Shown here piece after piece: positions 1 through 6,548 of a stretch of 15,408 nucleotides of DNA (position 1 is its first letter; each line of letters opens with the position of its first letter). Both the position numbers and the translations under genes were made by a program. The stretch is from Candidatus Njordarchaeum guaymasense (GTDB taxonomy: Archaea > Asgardarchaeota > Njordarchaeia > Njordarchaeales > Njordarchaeaceae): assembly GCA_030587605.1 (NCBI GenBank), contig JAUQYT010000345.1, positions 1 through 15,408 on the forward strand, given 5' to 3'. The notes under the pieces were generated by a model, which was not told the DNA's origin, did no database searches, and saw nothing but the letters and a program-made list of their open reading frames with translations.

Positions 1-265
1 GATTGAAGCGCTTGGGAAGAAGTTTGATCCAGAGATTCATGAAGCCGTCGCGGTTACTAGGACGGACAAGTATCCTGCTGATACGGTAGTTGAGGAGCAT
101 AGGGCCGGCTACATGTTTGAAGGGAGAGTGCTTAGACCCAGCATGGTTGCTGTGGCAAAGCCAATTGAGAAGTGCCCCGATCCCGAAGGTGAAGGCAAAA
201 TGTCAGGCGAAGAGGGCAATGAAACTCGAAGTGATGAAGACAAAGGAATTAATAAGGGAGCGTAA
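1..265 (+). CDS. grpE: GrpE nucleotide exchange factor, C-terminal part (5' end outside window)
   Basis: The reading frame enters from the left edge (first full codon at 2) and stops with TAA at 263-265. GrpE releases ADP from DnaK and so resets the chaperone cycle in the cytosol. The visible 87 residues cover the C-terminal beta-wing domain: the stretch reading FDPEIHEAVAV, then VVEEHRAGYMFEGRVLRPSM and VAVAKP, matches the family pattern (LDPxxHQAIA... GYxLxGRxIRxAMVxVAK in the E. coli protein, from memory). A short acidic, low-complexity tail of about 30 residues follows the domain. It lies 132 bases before dnaK on the same strand, the usual grpE-dnaK order. The coiled-coil N-terminal half is not in the window. 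Identification is confident from motif order and neighbour. Confidence 0.93.
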   Translation, partial: IEALGKKFDPEIHEAVAVTRTDKYPADTVVEEHRAGYMFEGRVLRPSMVAVAKPIEKCPDPEGEGKMSGEEGNETRSDEDKGINKGA

Positions 266-397
266 GATCCGAGACTAATGAGGGCATCGCACAACCACGT
301 CTGTAACTCTTATTTCGGGTTGGGTGAACGGGTTTAACACGCTTTGTAGTAATCGAGCAAGGTTCTTGCTGATGCATGAAGAGAGGTGAGTAAATCA
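266..397 (+). other. grpE-dnaK spacer with small hairpin before the dnaK start
   Basis: The 132-base spacer has no coding sequence. Just upstream of the dnaK ribosome binding site is a perfect hairpin: AGCAAG at 356-361 and CTTGCT at 365-370 with a 3-base loop. No CIRCE-type operator (TTAGCACTC/GAGTGCTAA) is present. I see no convincing TATA box, so dnaK may be read from a promoter upstream of grpE; the spacer is nevertheless long enough to hold its own promoter. Confidence 0.4.
383..389 (+). promoter_or_regulatory. Ribosome binding site that decides the dnaK start
   Basis: GAGGTGA at 383-389 is a full match to the complement of an archaeal 16S 3' end. It stands 8 bases before ATG 398. It overlaps the alternative in-frame GTG at 386, which therefore is unlikely to be the start. 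Confidence 0.7.
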
Positions 398-2359
398 ATG
401 TCTTCCTCGACGGGTGGAAATTCCAAAGAGCAATGGAAGGAAGCTGGAAAGAAGGAGAAGGTTCTTGGAATAGATCTTGGAACAAGCAACTCTGCTGCTG
501 CAGTAGTGATTGGTGGGAGACCGATGGTCGTCCCGAGTGCTGAAGGAGTCACTGTTGCCGGCAAGATGTTTCCCTCGGTGGTCGCCTTCACGAAGGATGG
601 CCAGTTGTTGGTAGGTGAGCCTGCAAGACGTCAGGCCATAAGTAACCCTGATGGAACCGTCTTTGAAGCGAAGCGGAAGATGGGGAGTAATGAGAAGATC
701 AGGGTCTTCGGTAAGGAGTATACTCCGCAGCAGATCTCCGCGTTCATTCTGCAGAAAATAAAGAGAGATGCTGAAGCTTTTCTTGGGGAGAAAATTGAGA
801 AGGCTGTGATAACTGTTCCAGCGCACTTCAATGATAACCAGAGACAAGCAACCAAGGATGCAGCTGAGATTGCTGGTCTCAAGACTATAAGGTTGATCAA
901 TGAGCCTACGGCCTCAGCTCTAGCTTATGGAGTTGACAAGGCTGGAAAGGAACAGAAGATCCTTGTGTTTGAGCTAGGCGGGGGAACATACGATGTTACG
1001 ATCATGGAATTCGGGAACAACGTCTTCGAAGTAAAAGCGACGAATGGAGACACGCATCTTGGCGGAACAGACATGGATAAAGCGGTCACCGACTACATTG
1101 CCAACCTCTTCAAGAGGGACACAGGTATTGACTTGAGAAACGACAAGATGGCGATGCCCCGTTTGAAGGATGCCGCCGAGAAGGCGAAGATAGAGCTCTC
1201 CACGGTCTTGGAGACGGAGATCAACCTACCTTTCATATCCGCTGACGCGAGCGGCCCCAAGCATCTTAACTACAAGTTGACTAGAGCCAAGCTTGAAGAA
1301 CTTGTGGCTCCCATTTTCGAGAAATGCAAGGAGCCACTAAGAACAGCTTTAGCCGACGCCAAATCGAGCCCCCAGGACATAGACAAGATCATTCTTGTCG
1401 GTGGACCGACGAGGATGCCCATTGTTCATAGGTTCGTCGAGCAGATGCTCGGAAAGAAGCCTGAGCGAGGCCTTGACCCGATGGAGTGTGTGTGTATCGG
1501 TGCTGCGATACAGGGTGCGGCGTTAGCCGGTGAGATCAGTGACATATTGCTTCTTGACGTTACTCCTCTCTCGCTGGGTGTTGAAACCCTTGGTGGAATC
1601 ATGACCAAGGTAATGGATCGCAACACGACAGTACCAGCGCGGAGAAGCCAGGTGTTTACAACCGCGGCGGACTTCCAGAATACGGTGACCATACATGTTC
1701 TTCAAGGAGAACGAGCGATGGTGACAGACAATATATCGCTTGGGATGTTCAACCTTACGGGTATTCCTCCAGCGCCCAGAGGAGTTCCTCAGATTGAGGT
1801 TACTTTTGACATAGATGCAAGTGGGATACTTCACGTCGCTGCGAAGGACATGGCGACTGGGAATAGGCAGGAGATAGCAATTACAGCTTCCACTAAGTTG
1901 GCTGGTGATCAGAAGGAGCGCATGGTGAGGGAAGCGGATACGTACGCTGAGCAGGACAAGAAGAAGAGGGAAGAAGTTGAGACACGTAACAACGCTGATT
2001 CGATGATCTACCAGTCGGAGAAGATGCTTAAAGACTTAGGCGACAAGGTGTCCAAAGACAACAAGGATAGAATTGAGAAAGCCGTCAAGGAGTTAAGGGA
2101 GGCGCTCAGCGGACAGGATACTTCAAGGATCAAGTCAAAGATGGAGGATTTGTCCAAAGTGCTCCAGGAAGCAGGCGCGGCAATGTATCAACAAGCAGGG
2201 CAGCAACAAACAGCACAGCAGCAACAACAGCAGCAGCAGGAGCAGTCGCGATACTCGGGAAATCAACGGAAAGAGCAACCTAGTTCCTCGTCTAGGACTG
2301 GCGAAGATGTGGTCGACGCGGAGTTCAAGGAAGTTCAAGAGGAGGATAAGGACAAATGA
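398..2359 (+). CDS. dnaK: Molecular chaperone DnaK (Hsp70)
   Basis: ATP-driven cytosolic chaperone, partner of GrpE (upstream) and DnaJ (not in window). The start is ATG 398 (653 residues), chosen by the ribosome binding site; a GTG at 386 would add four residues. Seen in order: phosphate-1 loop IDLGTSNS (25-32), the catalytic Lys in FEAKRKMG (Lys92), VPAHFND (about 140-146), INEPTA (Glu169), FELGGGTYD (191-199), ILVGGPTRMP, the substrate-binding domain with VLQGERAM and FDIDASGILHVAAKD, a helical lid, a Gln-rich linker near residues 585-610, and the tail DVVDAEFKEV typical of bacterial DnaK. The roughly 23-residue insert of Gram-negative DnaK after the catalytic Lys is absent, as in Gram-positive and archaeal forms. 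Odd points: Glu192 replaces the Asp equal to E. coli Asp194, and His143 replaces the usual Tyr after the proline switch. Ancient transfer from bacteria is established for archaeal DnaK generally. Confidence 0.97.
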   Translation: MSSSTGGNSKEQWKEAGKKEKVLGIDLGTSNSAAAVVIGGRPMVVPSAEGVTVAGKMFPSVVAFTKDGQLLVGEPARRQAISNPDGTVFEAKRKMGSNEKIRVFGKEYTPQQISAFILQKIKRDAEAFLGEKIEKAVITVPAHFNDNQRQATKDAAEIAGLKTIRLINEPTASALAYGVDKAGKEQKILVFELGGGTYDVTIMEFGNNVFEVKATNGDTHLGGTDMDKAVTDYIANLFKRDTGIDLRNDKMAMPRLKDAAEKAKIELSTVLETEINLPFISADASGPKHLNYKLTRAKLEELVAPIFEKCKEPLRTALADAKSSPQDIDKIILVGGPTRMPIVHRFVEQMLGKKPERGLDPMECVCIGAAIQGAALAGEISDILLLDVTPLSLGVETLGGIMTKVMDRNTTVPARRSQVFTTAADFQNTVTIHVLQGERAMVTDNISLGMFNLTGIPPAPRGVPQIEVTFDIDASGILHVAAKDMATGNRQEIAITASTKLAGDQKERMVREADTYAEQDKKKREEVETRNNADSMIYQSEKMLKDLGDKVSKDNKDRIEKAVKELREALSGQDTSRIKSKMEDLSKVLQEAGAAMYQQAGQQQTAQQQQQQQQEQSRYSGNQRKEQPSSSSRTGEDVVDAEFKEVQEEDKDK

Positions 2360-2389
2360 GAAACTACTATCTTACACCATGAATCCCAG

Positions 2390-2414
2390 TTTATTCCTTT
2401 GTTCCAACTTTTTC
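2390..2414 (+). terminator. T-rich tract, possible dnaK terminator
   Basis: About 31 bases after the dnaK stop, several T runs (TTTATT, CCTTTG, CTTTTTCT) follow each other. Archaeal RNA polymerase can stop at such U-rich tracts without a hairpin. The assignment rests on position and composition only. Confidence 0.35.
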
Positions 2415-2426
2415 TAATGCCGTAAT

Positions 2427-2477
2427 GCCTCAAGGCAGAATGAGCTAGTAAACTACCACCGTCTTGAGACGGTGGCT
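2427..2477. repeat. Palindrome site 1, resembling the right end of an IS200/IS605- or TnpB-type element
   Basis: A small hairpin, TGCC-TCAA-GGCA at 2427-2438, is followed by the motif AACTACCACC at 2451-2460. This opens a perfect palindrome: CCACCGTCT at 2456-2464 pairs with AGACGGTGG at 2467-2475. The same AACTACCACC opening plus a TTGA centre recurs at 6267 and 7154 in the same orientation. Subterminal hairpins of this look are known from IS200/IS605 and stand-alone tnpB elements; no transposase or tnpB coding sequence remains nearby. The transposon link is an inference from memory of such ends. Confidence 0.45.
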
Positions 2478-2486
2478 TTCCATTTA

Positions 2487-2627
2487 GGTGATGGATATGT
2501 GGCACCGCCAAACTCACATCACCCGCATCTGGACAGCCGAGACGGTTTACTGCGTCTCGCTCAGCGGAAATCTGGGTTCCCCCGCTCCGCCGAGTGACTG
2601 GCTTTGCGCGGGTTTTACGCCCAGTCA
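2487..2627. ncRNA. Possible structured RNA: four consecutive hairpins
   Basis: Within 141 bases I count these stems: GGTGATG (2487-2493) with CATCACC (2517-2523); CGAGACG (2538-2544) with CGTCTCG (2553-2559); AGCGG (2563-2567) with CCGCT (2582-2586); and TGACTGG (2595-2601) with CCAGTCA (2621-2627), extended inside by GCG/CGC. The DNA is also more G+C-rich than the flanks. It does not show tRNA, SRP RNA or RNase P hallmarks that I could recognise. It could be a stand-alone small RNA or part of a decayed mobile element next to palindrome site 1. The strand is undecided because stems read equally on both. Confidence 0.3.
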
Positions 2628-2806
2628 GCAACCTTATACCCAAGCTAGTATCGCCATACGGAGGCTTAAAAACTCAACGCAATTCCTCAAAACTTTGAAA
2701 AGGGTGGTCTCCTTGCGGTGATTGATATGAATCGTTGTTACGAGAAATTAAGACAATTGGGTCTAATGTTTTCCTTGTTTGCAAAAAGAGAAATAGTGCT
2801 ATGAGT

Positions 2807-2815
2807 ACTTTTATT
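2807..2815 (+). promoter_or_regulatory. Possible TATA box of the radical SAM gene
   Basis: The A+T-rich stretch CTTTTATTA lies about 33 bases before ATG 2848, a distance compatible with an archaeal promoter and a short leader. There is no clear BRE, so this is weak. Confidence 0.25.
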
Positions 2816-2847
2816 ACTGTCTATGGTGCCTGCTTGGGGTAGTTTGG

Positions 2848-3972
2848 ATGAGCTTTGATGAGATCGTTAGAAGAAACACCACGGTCAGCCTTTTCGAACT
2901 GAAGGTAAGGTTGATGTGTGAGGGGCTCAGGGTTCCTGAAGGGTTGGACAAGGGTAGGAAAGCAGGCGCTGGACCAGCCGGAGGAGTCTATCTGCAGCTG
3001 AACGATAACGCAGGCGTAAATGCTCCCACGTGGCCGAAGTTTGCTCGTGAATCCCTGCTTTACCTGTCCAATCTTGGGAGCGATTCATGGGTTGTAAGCG
3101 ATGGGGAGGCAGAGTACAGGGTTAAGCCTTTGGAGAGGCCGAAGTTCTACGATAAGTTGGCACGCGATGGCATCCCGATGTGGAAAATCGCTTTGAGGCA
3201 TAGCATTGATTGTATTGCCTCCACGATTCTGCAGACATGTGTATATTGGAGGAGTGGTGAGCAATGCAAGTTCTGTGGGATCGAACTCTCCCTTAGAGAC
3301 AACAACACAATTGCCAGGAAGACTCCGAGGCACTTGATTGATGTCGTGGATGAGGCCTTGTCGGAGGGAATATGTGGGCACCTTACCTTGACGACTGGGA
3401 CTCCTCCAGCAGATGACAAGGGCATAAAGAGCTATGTCGGTAGTGTTGAGGCGTTGAAAGCTATCCACCCGTCTCTCCCAGTCCAGGTGCAGTTCGAGCC
3501 ACCTAAGACAATGATCACCATGGACGAATTGCGAAGCGCGGGTGTTGATTCCGTGGGTATCCACGTTGAATCATTCGATAACGATGTTCTGAGAAAAATA
3601 TGCCCAGGAAAATCTAGAACCTCTCTTGACGAGTATTTTGAGGCTTGGAGGTACGCCGTAGAACTCTTCGGAGAAGGACAGGTGAGCACTTACATAATCG
3701 CTGGCCTTGGGGAAAACGACGACAACATACTATCTGCTTCGAGGGTACTTGCTCACTTGGGGATTATGCCCTACCTTGTTCCTCTGAGACCAATCGCTGG
3801 GACCCCAATGGAGAACATTAAGCCACCACCAACTGAGCGAATGATTAGACTTTACCTGGAATTGGCAGACATACTTCACGAGTGTGGGTTAAGCCCTGCT
3901 GTAAGTAAAGCAGGCTGCCCAAGATGTGGCGGATGCTCAGCTCTCGACCTGGCGATGAATGAAGTAAGCTAG
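2848..3972 (+). CDS. Radical SAM enzyme of the MSMEG_0568 (Nit1C-associated) family
   Basis: A 374-residue protein whose whole length follows the pattern of the MSMEG_0568 radical SAM family, known mainly from the bacterial nitrilase cluster Nit1C; the reaction is not established. Seen: AGAGPAGG (about 39-46), the iron-sulfur binding cysteines Cys131, Cys140 and Cys143 in the form C-x8-C-x2-C rather than the classical C-x3-C-x2-C, LTTGTPP (about 176-182), VQVQFEPP, GIHVESFD, QVSTYIIAGLGE and PLRPIAGTP. Near the C-terminus Cys357, Cys360 and Cys363 (C-x2-C-x2-C) may hold a second cluster. The wide spacing in the first motif is as I recall it in the mycobacterial relatives, so it is probably a family trait. 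None of the usual Nit1C partners (nitrilase, GNAT/AIR synthase-like protein, flavoprotein) is in the window. The next gene, a CoA-binding protein, starts 114 bases downstream on the same strand. Confidence 0.85.
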   Translation: MSFDEIVRRNTTVSLFELKVRLMCEGLRVPEGLDKGRKAGAGPAGGVYLQLNDNAGVNAPTWPKFARESLLYLSNLGSDSWVVSDGEAEYRVKPLERPKFYDKLARDGIPMWKIALRHSIDCIASTILQTCVYWRSGEQCKFCGIELSLRDNNTIARKTPRHLIDVVDEALSEGICGHLTLTTGTPPADDKGIKSYVGSVEALKAIHPSLPVQVQFEPPKTMITMDELRSAGVDSVGIHVESFDNDVLRKICPGKSRTSLDEYFEAWRYAVELFGEGQVSTYIIAGLGENDDNILSASRVLAHLGIMPYLVPLRPIAGTPMENIKPPPTERMIRLYLELADILHECGLSPAVSKAGCPRCGGCSALDLAMNEVS

Positions 3973-4086
3973 AAACAATTTTCATGGAATAGACTAGGCG
4001 GGCATTTATGGCGATGACGAGGGGGAGGGATAGGCTAAGAAGCCACAAGTAAAAGAGAAGCGGCTCGAATACTGAATAAGATAAAT

Positions 4087-5523
4087 ATGTGGAAAGTGAT
4101 TGTTAATCGAGACCTACCGAAAGACAGTAGCCTAGTTGACGAGGCGTCTTCACGATCAGAAAAGAGGGTGAACTATTTCTTGCCTTCCAATGTAAACAGT
4201 GTGTTCAGTTCTTTCTTCTCACCGAAGAGTGTCCTCGTCGTCGGAGCTTCTGACAAGCGAGGCAAGTTTGGAAACCAAGTCATAAGAAATCTCAAGGCAA
4301 TCAAGTACCCTGGGAAAATATTCCCCGTTCACCTTTCCGGAAAACCCATCCTCGGAGTAAAAGCATACAAGGATATTCGTTCCTTACCACAGGTTCCCGA
4401 GTTAGCTGTAGTTCTTTGTTCACCTGAAGACACAGTGAGAGTGATCAAGGGATGCGTCAACCTAGGCGTAAAGGCGATTATGGTCCAATGCTCAGGCTTC
4501 TCGGAGATTGGCTTAGCCGGCGCAAAGTACGAGGAACAGGTACTAGAGGCGATCAAGGGCACGGAAACCCGAATCATTGGTCCGAATACCACAGGCTTGA
4601 CGGATCTTCACTCAAAGTTCAGCACGCAGATTCTCCCGCTGCGTATCCGCAAGCCGGGTTCAATAGCCTTCCTTGCTCAGAGTGGAGGGCTGAGCGGCGG
4701 ACTAGGCTGGTGGGAGACGGCATCTTGCCGATTCAGTAAGATCATAGCCCCAGGAAATGCATGCGACTTGAAGGAACATGACATTCTAAGCTACTTTGCT
4801 GAAGACCCCGAAACAAGTGTCATCACGGTCTTCCTGAAGACTGTCCGTGTATCTGCGATGCTGGATAATTTGCCAGATGTAACGAAGAAGAAGACTACCG
4901 TCGTCTACTGCGCGGACAAGTATTGGGTGAAGCGCCTGGAGGAAAGTGGAGCCATAGTGGCATCAACCTACCAAGAGCTATTCGGCCTCGCGAAGATCTT
5001 CGCCCTGACTCGAGCTCCCCTCAAAGGTGCAGACATCGCTCTCCTAAGCCCAAGTTCAGGGCCTATAGCTATAGCTGTTAATGCGCTGAATGAGAATGGA
5101 CTAAAACTAGCTAAACTCAACCAGAAGTCCGTCGAGAGGCTAAGGAATGCAGGGATCTTTAGAGCTGAAAACCCAGTCGACCTTTGGCCCCCAAGAATGC
5201 TAAGCGGAGCCGAAATGTACGACAAGTACCTTACAGTCGTAGACGCCTTCACAAGAGACGAGAACGTGGATGGCATAGCCGTGCTGTATGAATCATTCAA
5301 AGAGATCCATTTCGAATTCAGGAAGATGCTCAAGAACATCGAGAAGCTCCACAGTAAACCAATAATCTTAGCGGGCATCCAACTTGAAAACTGCTTAGCG
5401 GAGGAAGTAGCAAAAATCGCCGAAGATTTCAACATACCCCTATACATTGATGACATTCATGGTGCCATTAAAGCCCTAAAGGTTTACTATGACAGGAAAA
5501 GGGCGAATAACGTAGGACAGTAG
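4087..5523 (+). CDS. CoA-binding, ADP-forming acyl-CoA synthetase alpha-like protein lacking the catalytic His segment
   Basis: 478 residues. An N-terminal extension of about 40 residues precedes a CoA-binding Rossmann domain (VLVVGASDKRGKFGN at 49-63, IIGPNTTG at 163-170), then ligase-like domains (FLAQSGGLSGG at 195-205, APGNACDLKEHDIL at 221-234, ENPVDLWP at 361-368). This is the order of the alpha part of ADP-forming acetyl-CoA synthetase, which makes acetate and ATP from acetyl-CoA. In active enzymes the stretch after VVALKxGR carries the phosphorylated His (SHTGSLAG). Here VVYCADKYW (272-280) runs directly into VKRLEESGAIVASTYQELFGLAKIFA, so about 25 residues with that His are missing; the second acidic residue (Glu230) seems kept. 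No ATP-grasp beta subunit is fused or adjacent. It may bind CoA or an acyl-CoA without making ATP. The start lacks a Shine-Dalgarno; an internal GTG at 4168 is possible. Confidence 0.82.
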   Translation: MWKVIVNRDLPKDSSLVDEASSRSEKRVNYFLPSNVNSVFSSFFSPKSVLVVGASDKRGKFGNQVIRNLKAIKYPGKIFPVHLSGKPILGVKAYKDIRSLPQVPELAVVLCSPEDTVRVIKGCVNLGVKAIMVQCSGFSEIGLAGAKYEEQVLEAIKGTETRIIGPNTTGLTDLHSKFSTQILPLRIRKPGSIAFLAQSGGLSGGLGWWETASCRFSKIIAPGNACDLKEHDILSYFAEDPETSVITVFLKTVRVSAMLDNLPDVTKKKTTVVYCADKYWVKRLEESGAIVASTYQELFGLAKIFALTRAPLKGADIALLSPSSGPIAIAVNALNENGLKLAKLNQKSVERLRNAGIFRAENPVDLWPPRMLSGAEMYDKYLTVVDAFTRDENVDGIAVLYESFKEIHFEFRKMLKNIEKLHSKPIILAGIQLENCLAEEVAKIAEDFNIPLYIDDIHGAIKALKVYYDRKRANNVGQ

Positions 5524-5573
5524 TTGAATACAGAAGGTCAAGAGAGCTACTCGACTTCCATCCAACCGTTCTC

Positions 5574-5579
5574 AAGGAG
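5574..5579 (+). promoter_or_regulatory. Ribosome binding site of the rhomboid gene
   Basis: AAGGAG at 5574-5579 stands 9 bases before ATG 5589 and supports that start. Confidence 0.6.
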
Positions 5580-5588
5580 TAAACCGCT

Positions 5589-6263
5589 ATGCTTGAGGAA
5601 AAACAATACTCCAAACTATTTCCAGCTCTAACACTGGGCGTTATCGCGACAAATGTACTTGTGTTCATTTTTGAATACAGTCTCCCATCTGACGCCCTGG
5701 GGTCGCTCTTAGAGAACTATGGAGCCACCCCAATTGACTTGGTTAATGGAAAGAACCTTTACACGATTCTCACATCCATGTTTCTGCACGGAGGTATTGC
5801 CCATATTTTCATGAACATGTACGCATTGCTCGTCTTCGGTAATGATGTCGAAAGCGCCTTCGGCAGAATGGGGTTCCTCCTGTTCTACTTGATTAGCGGC
5901 TTTGGTGCAACCGTTTTCAACGCCGTTTTAACAGTGACATTAACACCTGCTGCTTCAGCGATTCCAGGGATAGGCGCGTCAGGAGCAATATTCGGTATCA
6001 TGGCAGCCTACGCTATCCTATTCCCAAAAAGAATGATCTACACTTTCACCGGATACTTCCTGATAAGAATAAGGGCGATATACTTCATACTCTTGTATGC
6101 TACGATTGAAACACTTTACGCTATTTCTTCTGCATCAATCGGTGAATTTGGAGGCGTAGCACACTTAGCTCACATCGGCGGTTTCATAACGGGACTAATC
6201 GGAGTAGCGCTGTTTGCGATCTTTAGAAGGGATAAGTTTAGGGAAGCGCGAGCCTTCGGATGA
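5589..6263 (+). CDS. Rhomboid-family intramembrane serine protease
   Basis: A 224-residue membrane protein with six or so hydrophobic segments, the compact rhomboid core. Rhomboids cut other membrane proteins inside the bilayer using a Ser-His dyad. Seen: the HGGIAHIFMN stretch (67-76) matching the His and Asn of the oxyanion region (His72, Asn76), GIGASGAIFG (127-136) with nucleophile Ser131, and VAHLAHIGGFITG (190-202), where His195 aligns with the catalytic His (GAHIAGL in E. coli GlpG). All key residues are present, so it should be active. The length is normal for a minimal rhomboid with no extra domain. It follows the CoA-binding protein by 65 bases and has its own good ribosome binding site. 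Its stop codon lies within a large hairpin (6258-6317). The substrate cannot be told from the sequence. Confidence 0.93.
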   Translation: MLEEKQYSKLFPALTLGVIATNVLVFIFEYSLPSDALGSLLENYGATPIDLVNGKNLYTILTSMFLHGGIAHIFMNMYALLVFGNDVESAFGRMGFLLFYLISGFGATVFNAVLTVTLTPAASAIPGIGASGAIFGIMAAYAILFPKRMIYTFTGYFLIRIRAIYFILLYATIETLYAISSASIGEFGGVAHLAHIGGFITGLIGVALFAIFRRDKFREARAFG

Positions 6264-6317
6264 CTCAACTACCACCTATTGAGATAGGGTCGATCTTCGG
6301 TGGTCGAAGAGTCATCC
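6258..6317. repeat. Palindrome site 2, forming a long two-tier hairpin over the rhomboid stop codon
   Basis: The outer stem is 9 perfect base pairs: GGATGACTC (6258-6266) with GAGTCATCC (6309-6317). After a 4+4 internal loop, ACCACC (6271-6276) pairs with GGTGGT (6299-6304). The left inner arm is the recurrent AACTACCACC motif (6267-6276) followed by TATTGAGATAGG, in which CCTAT/ATAGG can form a competing short stem. The element contains the rhomboid TGA (6261-6263). It may act as a terminator or mRNA end structure, or be a remnant of a transposon end related to sites 1 and 3. Confidence 0.5.
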
Positions 6318-6381
6318 ATGCCTCCGATATTCAGAACTGGACTTCGGTCACGTCTCTTAAGGGAAACATGCAACCGCGGCC

Positions 6382-6495
6382 ATGGCGTCAGCCACGACTC
6401 CTGCTGCCAAGATCAAAGTCGACCAAGGTACTCCTTGCGATGCCTGGGAAATTGTCAAAAATGGTGATCCAAATCAAATGGGCGGTCTCAACTGA
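6382..6495 (+). CDS. Possible 37-residue small protein or gene scrap
   Basis: ATG 6382 opens a 37-codon frame ending with TGA 6493-6495. The product begins MASATTPAAKIKVDQG and contains a segment reading CDAWEIVKNGDPNQ, which has the balanced composition of real protein rather than random frame. An in-frame TAA lies 24 bases before the ATG, and there is no good ribosome binding site. I do not recognise it. It lies between the rhomboid gene and a convergent membrane protein gene, in the patch bounded by palindromes 2 and 3, so it could also be the tail of a broken gene. Weakly supported. Confidence 0.22.
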   Translation: MASATTPAAKIKVDQGTPCDAWEIVKNGDPNQMGGLN

Positions 6496-6548
6496 CAGCT
6501 TTAGGACATAACGACTTTTGTGCAATCGCAGGCGATATTGCCATCGAT

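Larger units (their letters stand above)
2360..2847. other. 488-base stretch without a protein gene, rich in hairpins
   Basis: No credible coding sequence is seen on either strand. It holds, in order, a T-rich tract (2390-2414), a transposon-end-like palindrome (2451-2477), a run of strong hairpins (2487-2627), and an A+T-rich part (about 2660-2847) ending at the radical SAM start. Short open frames here have no family match that I recognise and no ribosome binding site. Confidence 0.6.

Noticed and set aside
266..397. CIRCE-type heat-shock operator before dnaK
   Set aside because: The inverted repeat present (AGCAAG/CTTGCT) is short with a 3-base loop and does not match TTAGCACTC-N9-GAGTGCTAA.
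2484..2660. tRNA or RNase P RNA in the hairpin-rich block
   Set aside because: No cloverleaf with a T-arm GGTTCAA-type loop and matched acceptor stem could be drawn, and the conserved RNase P core motifs are absent.
2488..2721. 77-residue open frame on the plus strand in the hairpin-rich gap
   Set aside because: It overlaps the structured block, has no ribosome binding site, and its composition (many Trp, Cys and Pro without a pattern) looks like a chance frame through G+C-rich hairpins.
3085..3564. 159-residue minus-strand frame within the radical SAM gene
   Set aside because: It is fully antisense to a well-supported enzyme gene and has no recognisable protein features.
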